Part shown: positions 1-4,079 of the stretch, piece by piece | How positions within the stretch are numbered: position 1 is the stretch's first letter | Layout: the number at the start of each line of letters is the position of its first letter | NCBI RefSeq assembly: GCF_035938995.1 | Contig: NZ_DASZGI010000249.1 | Coordinates: 1 to 6,646, forward strand | From: DASZGI01 sp035938995 | GTDB lineage: Bacteria; Actinomycetota; Actinomycetes; Streptomycetales; Catenulisporaceae | DNA length: 6,646 nt | Reading direction: 5' to 3' | Made by a program: the position numbers and the translations under genes | The notes under the pieces: generated by a model | Seen by the model: the letters and a program-made list of their open reading frames with translations, nothing else | Told to the model about the DNA's origin: nothing | Databases searched by the model: none

Positions 1-84
1 GCCGACCCCGGCGCCTCAGAGGAAGAGTCCGAGGCGGCCGACGCCGACGAGGGTGCCGACACCGCCGCGCCGGTCACCGGCTGA
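1..84 (+). CDS. C-terminal tail of an unidentified protein (5' end outside window)
   Basis: Frame 1 is open from the first base to a TGA at 82-84 and encodes 27 residues, ending in TAAPVTG. The tail is almost entirely Ala, Asp, Glu, Gly, Ser and Thr (for example SEEESEAADADEGAD), so it is probably a disordered acidic extension. It carries no recognisable domain. Such tails are common on many actinobacterial proteins, so no function can be given. The hairpin 35 bases after the stop and the convergent nfo gene support this being a true gene end. The call rests on an open frame in a fitting context only. Confidence 0.55.
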   Translation, partial: ADPGASEEESEAADADEGADTAAPVTG

Positions 85-118
85 CGTTCGCGGCGGCGCA
101 CTTCCCGCCAACAGCCAC

Positions 119-147
119 GGCGGCGCGGCATCTATGGCCGCGCCGCC
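119..147. terminator. Hairpin between convergent genes, probable bidirectional terminator
   Basis: An 11-bp perfect stem (GGCGGCGCGGC at 119-129 pairs with 137-147) closes a 7-base loop. It sits between the plus-strand stop at 84 and the minus-strand nfo stop at 172. On the plus strand it is followed by an AT-rich stretch (ATAATTCAATTCA) but no real T-run. Placement between two converging 3' ends is the main support. Confidence 0.6.
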
Positions 148-171
148 ATAATTCAATTCAGTAGTTCTCCA

Positions 172-1005
172 CTACTTCCCCTCGGCCAGCCGCGTCCGGA
201 TCCAGGCGATGTCCGCGCCCTGAGCCGCGGCGTCCCCGGGCGTCTCGCAGATGAAGTCCGCGCCGACCGCTGCGGCCCCGAGCACCGCCGCGGCCAGGTC
301 GTCGGGCGCGATCAAGCCCTCGCCGAAGTTCGCGTGCCGGTCGCGGCCCGAGTTGAGGCCGCCCTGCGAGTCGTTCGCATGTACCAGGTCGATCCGCCCG
401 GTGATCGCCATGACCTTGTCCACCACGGTGTCTAGGGGCTCGCCCCCGGCGAAAGCGTGGCAGGTGTCCAGGCAGAACCCGATGTCGTGGCCCTCCAGCG
501 CCTCCCACAGCCGGGCGATCGACTCCAGCCTGCGCGCTATGGCGTGGTCGCCGCCGGCGGTGTTCTCGATGAACACCGGGCAGCTCAGGTTGATCGCCTC
601 GGCCGCCTTGCGCCAGTTGTCGAAGCCGACCGCGGGATCATCGGCCTTCGTGGTGTGGCCGCCGTGGACGACGACTCCGCGCGCGCCGACCTCGGCCGCA
701 AGGTCCAGGGTCTGCTGCAGCAGCTTGCGGCTCGGGATGCGCAGCCGGTTGTTGGCCGAGGCCACGTTGATCACATACGGAGCGTGCACGTAAATGCGCA
801 CGCCGGCCTCTTCGGCCGCCTGCTTGAGCGCGCCGGCGCCGCCCGGGAAGGCGACCGTGGGCGCGGACCAGCTCTGCGGGTCGCCGAGCTGGATCTGCAC
901 CGCTTGGGCGCCGCGGTCGGCCGCGGAGCCGAGCGGATCCTTGTCTTCGACGGTGCAGCCGACGAGGTTGGCGGTCTTCGCGTGCGCCGAGTCATCTGGG
1001 GACAT
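172..1005 (-). CDS. nfo: Deoxyribonuclease IV (AP endonuclease family 2)
   Basis: Nfo-type enzymes cut DNA 5' to abasic sites and remove 3'-blocking groups in base excision repair, using a trinuclear metal centre in a TIM barrel. From the chosen start the protein is 277 residues, normal for the family. All nine metal ligands known from E. coli endonuclease IV have counterparts: H74 (HAPYVIN), H114 (VVHGGH), E147 (IENTAGG), D180 and H183 (CLDTCHAFAGG), H209 (VHANDS), D222 and H224 (GRDRH) and E254 (CETPG). The N-terminal strand is divergent (NLVGCTVEDKDP rather than GxHVSxxGG), while the barrel is typical, as in an actinobacterial branch with the HAPYVINVAS/NNRxRIPSRKLL pattern. The start is uncertain. 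ATG at 1005 follows a TAGCGT box by 7 bases, fitting a leaderless mRNA; an in-frame ATG at 1035 would add ten residues but has no clear Shine-Dalgarno. The gene is followed by its own terminator and is probably monocistronic. Confidence 0.93.
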   Translation of the reverse strand: MSPDDSAHAKTANLVGCTVEDKDPLGSAADRGAQAVQIQLGDPQSWSAPTVAFPGGAGALKQAAEEAGVRIYVHAPYVINVASANNRLRIPSRKLLQQTLDLAAEVGARGVVVHGGHTTKADDPAVGFDNWRKAAEAINLSCPVFIENTAGGDHAIARRLESIARLWEALEGHDIGFCLDTCHAFAGGEPLDTVVDKVMAITGRIDLVHANDSQGGLNSGRDRHANFGEGLIAPDDLAAAVLGAAAVGADFICETPGDAAAQGADIAWIRTRLAEGK

Positions 1006-1012
1006 GACGCCC

Positions 1013-1018
1013 ACGCTA
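1013..1018 (-). promoter_or_regulatory. Candidate -10 box for leaderless nfo transcript
   Basis: On the minus strand TAGCGT (fits TANNNT) ends exactly 7 bases before the ATG at 1005, the usual geometry for leaderless actinobacterial genes. No convincing -35 is visible at 17-18 bases, so support is modest. Confidence 0.35.
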
Positions 1019-1092
1019 CCGCCGACCACCGTCATTCACGGCGCGCATGTCCGCCGCACGGTGGTCCCCAGAGCGGGCCTCCAGGGAGAGAC

Positions 1093-1136
1093 GGTCCGCG
1101 GCGCGAGCGACCGTACAGTCGCTCGCGCCGCGGACC
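1093..1136 (-). terminator. 19-bp perfect hairpin after the small membrane-protein gene
   Basis: GGTCCGCGGCGCGAGCGAC (1093-1111) pairs perfectly with 1118-1136 around a 6-base loop, CGTACA. Beyond a one-base bulge the stem can extend by three more pairs. It starts 18 bases past the minus-strand stop at 1155-1157 and has no T-run, as is usual for terminators of high-GC actinobacteria. It also separates this gene from nfo. Confidence 0.7.
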
Positions 1137-1154
1137 CGTCGCTGTCGGTGGTGG

Positions 1155-1478
1155 TCAGTAGAGTCCACCGTGAGCGAGGCCGAACAGCAGACCGAGACCG
1201 GAAAGGACGACGCCGCAGATGTTCACCCAGCGCTCCGCCGTCGTCGCCGAGATCATCTGCGACCACGCGCCGGTGAAGAGGCCGGCCAGGCCGGTCCACG
1301 AGCCGAGCAGGTGCATCGAGGGAAGGAACGCGCAGATCGCGGCGACCAGGCCGAACACTGCGGTCAGCACGGCGCCCGTGTTCTGCAGGGGGTGGGACCG
1401 GCCGTCGGTGTTGAGGATGAAGTGGTGTCGGTGGACGTCTCCGGTGGGCTGGGGCCCCGGAGCGACTGCGCGGGCCAT
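1155..1478 (-). CDS. Small conserved-looking membrane protein, function unknown
   Basis: This encodes a 107-residue protein. The start is set by a strong Shine-Dalgarno, AGGAAGGA, about 7 bases before the ATG at 1478; the frame stays open further upstream but without a ribosome site. Residues 1-33 are hydrophilic with a His-rich patch (DVHRHH) and an NTDGRSHPLQNTG stretch. Three hydrophobic segments follow at about 35-54, 57-73 and 86-104, the last ending LAHGGLY. The segment SQMISATTAERWVN lies between helices 2 and 3. This layout resembles small actinobacterial membrane proteins of unknown function that I recall ending in AHGG. No enzymatic motif is visible. The gene is followed by a long hairpin and preceded, 65 bases upstream of its start, by the edge of the MITE-like element, which may carry or disturb its promoter. 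The gene is well supported; the function is not assigned. Confidence 0.82.
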   Translation of the reverse strand: MARAVAPGPQPTGDVHRHHFILNTDGRSHPLQNTGAVLTAVFGLVAAICAFLPSMHLLGSWTGLAGLFTGAWSQMISATTAERWVNICGVVLSGLGLLFGLAHGGLY

Positions 1479-1542
1479 CGGGAGTTCCTTCCTGCCGAGG
1501 TCGTGTGCGTCCGTGTCGGAACGGGCCGCGCCCCCGGGCCCC

Positions 1543-1707
1543 AGGGCGTGTTTGGAAAGGATCGCCGGGCCCGCGACGTCTGCCACGCACGCTCGCTGCG
1601 TTGGCGAAGCACCCGCATATTCCCGATATGAGGAAGCTCCGCCGCCTTGCGAATCGCACGCGCCAGAGGCCGCGGGCTTGTCCGACGCTCCTTTCCAAAC
1701 ACGCCCT
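1543..1707. mobile_element. MITE-like element with 19-bp terminal inverted repeats
   Basis: The 165-bp segment begins with AGGGCGTGTTTGGAAAGGA (1543-1561) and ends with its exact reverse complement (1689-1707). The interior is an imperfect palindrome: after the ends, a shared GCCCGCG is followed by 45 ungapped positions with about 58% identity between one arm and the reverse complement of the other. It closes on CATAT-TCCCG-ATATG at 1616-1630, the element's midpoint. No transposase is encoded. The size, perfect ends and intergenic site fit a miniature inverted-repeat transposable element mobilised by a transposase in trans. No clear target duplication is seen; CTAG at the right edge has no match on the left. 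The IS family cannot be assigned from one copy. Confidence 0.6.
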
Positions 1708-1845
1708 AGCCCGTTCGGTCCCCGGTCGGTCGGACCGCTGCCGGTCGCTCAAGTCATCGTCGACTCGGCATGGCCCGTGCCTCCACCGGAGAATTCCGTG
1801 CGGACGCGCCTCTCCCACTGTCACCATCGCCGCCCCGGGCTGCGA
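1708..1845. other. Rest of the intergenic stretch before the rpsF promoter
   Basis: The gap between the small membrane-protein gene and rpsF is 503 bases, and this part lies between the MITE-like element and the rpsF promoter. It holds a weak hairpin, CGGTCC at 1716-1721 with GGACCG at 1732-1737. No frame here has a ribosome site and a recognisable product. I see no clear promoter. Confidence 0.4.
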
Positions 1846-1876
1846 TTTCAAGAGGCCGATCGGGTGCGGGTATGCT
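1846..1876 (+). promoter_or_regulatory. Candidate promoter of the rpsF operon
   Basis: TATGCT at 1871-1876 fits the -10 pattern TANNNT. Upstream is a poor -35, TTTCAA at 1846-1851 (19-base spacer) or TTCAAG at 1847-1852 (18). Transcription would start near 1883 and give an RNA leader of about 100 bases. The position is sensible for a ribosomal-protein operon, but the -35 is weak. Confidence 0.4.
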
Positions 1877-1888
1877 TGCCCGGACCCT

Positions 1889-1949
1889 GCCCGCGCGCGC
1901 AGTCGCGCCCGGGCGGACGCATCACCCTCCTGCCGCGGACCGTCCGCGG
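1889..1949 (+). promoter_or_regulatory. Structured rpsF leader, possible S6:S18-binding autoregulatory RNA
   Basis: Two hairpins stand between the likely transcription start and the Shine-Dalgarno. In the first, GCCCG (1889-1893) pairs with CGGGC (1910-1914) and CGCG (1894-1897) with 1904-1907, leaving a CC bulge at 1908-1909 next to a CG. In the second, CCGCGG (1933-1938) pairs with 1944-1949 and shows CCG in its ACCGT loop. S6 and S18 are known in several bacteria to repress their own operon by binding a leader RNA with an exposed CCG beside a hairpin. Either stem could do this, but the match is by eye and GC-rich leaders fold easily. Confidence 0.35.
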
Positions 1950-1981
1950 CCGCTTTCAGTCCAGAGGAGGTGGGTATCCGC

Positions 1982-2284
1982 ATGCGTCGTTACGAAGTCA
2001 TGGTCATCCTCGACCCGGACCTCGAGGAGCGCCAGGTCGCTCCGTCCGTGGAGAACTTCCTGAACGTGATCCGCACCAACGGCGGCACGGTCGAGAAGAC
2101 CGACATCTGGGGCCGCCGTCGGCTCGCCTACGAGATCAAGAAGGGCGGCAAGAAGGTGTCCGAGGGCATCTACGCCGTCATCAACCTGAACGCCGAACCC
2201 GAGGTCGTCAAGGAGTTCGACCGCCAGCTCAACCTCAACGAGGGTGTGCTGCGGACCAAGGTCATCCGGCCCGACCAGCGGTAA
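1982..2284 (+). CDS. rpsF: 30S ribosomal protein S6
   Basis: The 100-residue protein is full length for S6. It opens MRRYEVMVILDPDLEE and carries the family core: GGTVEKTDIWGRRRLAYEIKK at residues 34-54, then EGIYAVINLNAEPEVVKEFDRQL and NEGVLRTKVIR. S6 is a ferredoxin-like fold that pairs with S18 on the 30S platform, and rpsR is two genes downstream. AGGAGG at 1965-1970 lies 11 bases before the ATG, slightly long but the best site. The gene opens the operon; 87 bases separate it from ssb. The identification is secure. Confidence 0.98.
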   Translation: MRRYEVMVILDPDLEERQVAPSVENFLNVIRTNGGTVEKTDIWGRRRLAYEIKKGGKKVSEGIYAVINLNAEPEVVKEFDRQLNLNEGVLRTKVIRPDQR

Positions 2285-2288
2285 CACG

Positions 2289-2327
2289 CTGCGCCGGGCG
2301 CAGTCGCCGTCGGGGCCGCGGGCCCCG
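2289..2327 (+). other. Two small tandem hairpins between rpsF and ssb
   Basis: CTGCGCC (2289-2295) is mirrored by GGCGCAG (2297-2303) around a single G, and CGGGGCC (2311-2317) pairs with GGCCCCG (2321-2327) around GCG. Neither has a T-run. They could attenuate transcription, protect the rpsF 3' end or mark a processing site. Chance folding in GC-rich DNA cannot be excluded. Confidence 0.35.
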
Positions 2328-2371
2328 CTCCGAGACGCAGACAGCAAGCCCGAAAGGCGAGTGAACCACCC

Positions 2372-2917
2372 ATGGCAGGCGAGACCGTCATCACCGTCGT
2401 CGGCAACCTTACTGACGACCCCGAGCTGCGCTTCACCCCGAGCGGCGCGGCGGTGGCCAGCTTCACCGTCGCGTCGACCCCCCGCACCTTCGACAAGAAC
2501 AGCAACGAGTGGAAGGACGGGGACGCCCTCTTCCTGCGCTGCTCCATCTGGCGCCAGGCCGCGGAGAACGTGGCCGAGAGCCTGACCAAGGGCATGCGTG
2601 TGGTCGTACAGGGCCGCCTCAAGCAGCGGTCGTACGAGACCCGCGAGGGCGAGAAGCGCACCGTCGTCGAGCTCGATGTCGAGGAGATCGGGCCGTCGCT
2701 GAAGTATGCGACCGCCAAGGTCACCAAAGCGTCCCGGGGTACCGGGGGCGGCGGCTTCGGCGGGGGCGAGCGCAGCGGTGACTGGGGCGGTGGCGCTCCG
2801 CGCGGCGGAGGCGGCGGGCAGCCGTCCGGCGGCGGCGCGCCGCAGGACGACCCGTGGGCCAGCGGCGGTGGTTCAGGCGGCTGGAGCGGCGGCTACTCGG
2901 ACGAGCCTCCCTTTTAA
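2372..2917 (+). CDS. ssb: Single-stranded DNA-binding protein
   Basis: SSB coats single-stranded DNA in replication, repair and recombination and recruits partners through its C-terminal tip. The 181-residue protein has an OB-fold at about 1-112: it opens MAGETVITVVGNLTDDPELR, then FTVASTPR, the aromatic-containing LRCSIWRQAAENVAESLTKG, and VVVQGRLKQRSYET. A Gly-rich disordered linker covers about 123-175. It ends in the acidic tip DEPPF, the actinobacterial version of DDIPF. The position between rpsF and rpsR, upstream of dnaB, fits the housekeeping replication SSB (SsbA type in Streptomyces) rather than an accessory copy. The ribosome site is weak: GAAAGG at 2352-2357 is 14 bases from the ATG, so translation may partly depend on rpsF flow. 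The identification is secure. Confidence 0.98.
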   Translation: MAGETVITVVGNLTDDPELRFTPSGAAVASFTVASTPRTFDKNSNEWKDGDALFLRCSIWRQAAENVAESLTKGMRVVVQGRLKQRSYETREGEKRTVVELDVEEIGPSLKYATAKVTKASRGTGGGGFGGGERSGDWGGGAPRGGGGGQPSGGGAPQDDPWASGGGSGGWSGGYSDEPPF

Positions 2918-2947
2918 GAGATCTTCGTAGGAGAACTGAGAAACATC

Positions 2948-3184
2948 ATGCCTAAGCCTCCGGTGCGCAAGCCGAAGAAGAAGGTTTGCGCCTTTTGCAA
3001 GGACAAGGTCAAGTACGTCGACTACAAGGACACGAACCTGCTGCGGAAGTACATCTCCGACCGCGGCAAGATCCGTGCCCGGCGGGTGACCGGCAACTGC
3101 ACGCAGCACCAGCGCGACGTCGCCACGGCCGTGAAGAACAGCCGTGAGATGGCGCTGCTGCCCTACACCAGCACCGCGCGCTGA
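2948..3184 (+). CDS. rpsR: 30S ribosomal protein S18, zinc-ligand (C+) form
   Basis: The 78-residue protein is normal for S18, with the core YVDYKDTNLLRKYISDRGKI and the ending REMALLPYTSTAR. S18 binds S6 and 16S rRNA on the 30S platform. It keeps four potential zinc ligands, C14 and C17 (CAFC) and C51 and H54 (CTQH), so it is the C+ paralogue. Actinobacteria often hold a second, zinc-independent S18 under Zur control elsewhere, and this copy should serve when zinc is plentiful. GGAG at 2930-2933 is the likely ribosome site at about 14 bases. It lies 30 bases after ssb and 17 before rplI, so it is co-transcribed. Confidence 0.98.
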   Translation: MPKPPVRKPKKKVCAFCKDKVKYVDYKDTNLLRKYISDRGKIRARRVTGNCTQHQRDVATAVKNSREMALLPYTSTAR

Positions 3185-3201
3185 GGAAGAGGTTTCGCAT
3201 C

Positions 3202-3648
3202 ATGAAGCTCATCCTCACGCACGAGGTGGCCAACCTCGGCGCCCCCGGCGACGTGGTCGAGGTCAAGGACGGCTACGGCCGCAACTACCTGCTGCCCCGC
3301 GGCTTCGCGATCGCCTGGACCAAGGGCGCCGAGAAGCAGATCGAGACCATCCGCAAGGCCCGCAGGGCGCGGGAGGTCCGCGACCTGGGCCACGCACGGG
3401 AGCTCAAGGCCGAGCTCGAGGGCTTGGCGGTGCGGCTGTCCGGCCGGGCCGGGCAGTCCGGGCGGCTCTTCGGCGCGATCACCGTGGCCGACGTGGCCGC
3501 GGCGGTCTCCAAGGCTGGCGGCCCGCAGATCGACAAGCGCCGGATCGAGATCACGACCCCGATCAAGACGGTGGGCACCCACAAGGTGTCCGTCCGCCTG
3601 CACCCCGAGGTCGCGGCCACGATCGGGCTGACGGTCGTCGCGGCCTAG
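3202..3648 (+). CDS. rplI: 50S ribosomal protein L9
   Basis: The 148-residue protein has the two-domain L9 layout. Residues 1-40 form the rRNA-binding N-domain with the signature GDVVEVKDGYGRNYLLPRG. A charged connecting helix spans about 41-77 (EKQIETIRKARRAREVRDLG). The C-domain contains SGRLFGAIT (86-94), IDKRRIEI and HKVSVRLHPEV. L9 binds 23S rRNA near the L1 stalk and helps maintain reading frame. An AGAGGT Shine-Dalgarno at 3188-3193 is 8 bases from the ATG and begins only a few bases after the rpsR stop, which suggests translational coupling. It is the last gene of the operon, followed by two hairpins. The identification is secure. Confidence 0.98.
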   Translation: MKLILTHEVANLGAPGDVVEVKDGYGRNYLLPRGFAIAWTKGAEKQIETIRKARRAREVRDLGHARELKAELEGLAVRLSGRAGQSGRLFGAITVADVAAAVSKAGGPQIDKRRIEITTPIKTVGTHKVSVRLHPEVAATIGLTVVAA

Positions 3649-3672
3649 GCGCTCGGCGAGGACCGCCGCAGC

Positions 3673-3699
3673 GGACCGCGGCATCGTGCGCCGCGGTCC
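3673..3699 (+). terminator. First hairpin after rplI, without U-tail
   Basis: GGACCGCGGC (3673-3682) pairs perfectly with 3690-3699 around a 7-base loop, 24 bases past the rplI stop. There is no T-run. It probably acts with the stronger terminator downstream, or stabilises the mRNA 3' end. Confidence 0.5.
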
Positions 3700-3754
3700 C
3701 GGGCGGACCTCTCGAGCGGCCGGACCGCCGGCGCCGTCCGTGTACCGACGCTGT

Positions 3755-3800
3755 GTCGGGTGCCGCCCCTTCGTTGAGAGGCGGCACCCGACTTTTTTTT
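3755..3800 (+). terminator. Intrinsic terminator of the rpsF-ssb-rpsR-rplI operon
   Basis: A 13-bp perfect stem (GTCGGGTGCCGCC at 3755-3767 with 3780-3792) closes a 12-base loop and is followed directly by eight T (3793-3800). This is a canonical Rho-independent terminator, unusual in form for a high-GC actinobacterium. It implies that dnaB is transcribed mainly from its own promoter. Confidence 0.93.
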
Positions 3801-3819
3801 GTACACCGGCTGTGTACAA
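3799..3819. promoter_or_regulatory. 21-bp operator-like palindrome, possibly paired DnaA boxes
   Basis: TTGTACAC and GTGTACAA are perfect inverted arms separated by five bases (CGGCT). The right arm read on the minus strand gives TTGTACACA, one base from the actinobacterial DnaA box TTGTCCACA; the left gives TTGTACACC, two bases away. It could equally be an operator for a dimeric repressor. It overlaps the last two T of the operon terminator and opens the dnaB upstream region. Confidence 0.45.
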
Positions 3820-4079
3820 CCGATTGACAGACCCGCGCACGTCACAGAGTGGACCACTGACAGGGGACGATTTCGTCCACACGGTTGTCCACCCCATACA
3901 CACAGGATGACCGGCAGTTTTCAACAGGATCAGCCCGGTTGTCCCCAAGTTATCCACAAGGGCTGTGCACGACCTGCTCGCCGGGCCGACGGCGCCGGCC
4001 CTACCGTGGAGGGCTCCACCACCAGGCCCCGGCGCCCACCCGCCGGGACGGGTCCGTCAGTTTGGGAGGCGCACGACCC
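3801..4079 (+). other. Intergenic region between the rplI terminator and dnaB
   Basis: Apart from the palindrome and DnaA-box-like sites, this gap holds two hairpins: GGGCCG (3983-3988) with 3996-4001, and CCCGGCG (4028-4034) with 4041-4047. A possible -10, TACCGT, lies at 4002-4007 without a matching -35. The dnaB Shine-Dalgarno GGGAGG is at 4064-4069, 10 bases before the start codon. No small gene with a convincing start is seen. The dnaB promoter is not identified with confidence. Confidence 0.5.
3873..3958. promoter_or_regulatory. Cluster of DnaA-box-like sequences upstream of dnaB
   Basis: Four plus-strand 9-mers match DnaA boxes: TCGTCCACA (3873-3881), TTGTCCACC (3885-3893), TTGTCCCCA (3939-3947) and TTATCCACA (3950-3958). 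Each differs by one base from TTGTCCACA, the actinobacterial consensus, and the last equals the E. coli consensus. Weaker copies flank them: 3811-3819 (minus), 3964-3972 (minus, TCGTGCACA) and 3848-3856 (minus, TGGTCCACT). Close spacing and shared orientation suggest cooperative DnaA binding, either controlling dnaB or titrating DnaA near the origin. Confidence 0.6.

Noticed and set aside
1479..1586. An upstream start for the small membrane protein at 1586
   Set aside because: The 36 extra residues read through the end of the MITE-like element and lack a Shine-Dalgarno, whereas ATG 1478 has a strong one.
1036..1983. A 315-residue minus-strand open frame spanning the MITE-like element and the rpsF leader
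   Set aside because: It overlaps the better-supported membrane-protein gene in another frame, is rich in Arg/Pro/Gly as shadow frames of GC-rich DNA are, and has no ribosome site or recognisable domain.
1219..2364. Long plus-strand open frames across the leader and rpsF
   Set aside because: They cover rpsF in the wrong frame or extend it upstream without a ribosome site. S6 homology begins at ATG 1982, and the extensions read through the MITE-like element.
3824..3829. TTGACA as the -35 of a dnaB promoter
   Set aside because: No acceptable -10 lies 16-19 bases downstream; the nearest, CAGAGT at 3845-3850, is 15 bases away and poor.
3799..3972. The DnaA-box cluster as the chromosomal origin itself
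   Set aside because: It is too short, has too few boxes for an actinobacterial oriC, has no evident AT-rich unwinding element, and is not flanked by dnaA and dnaN.
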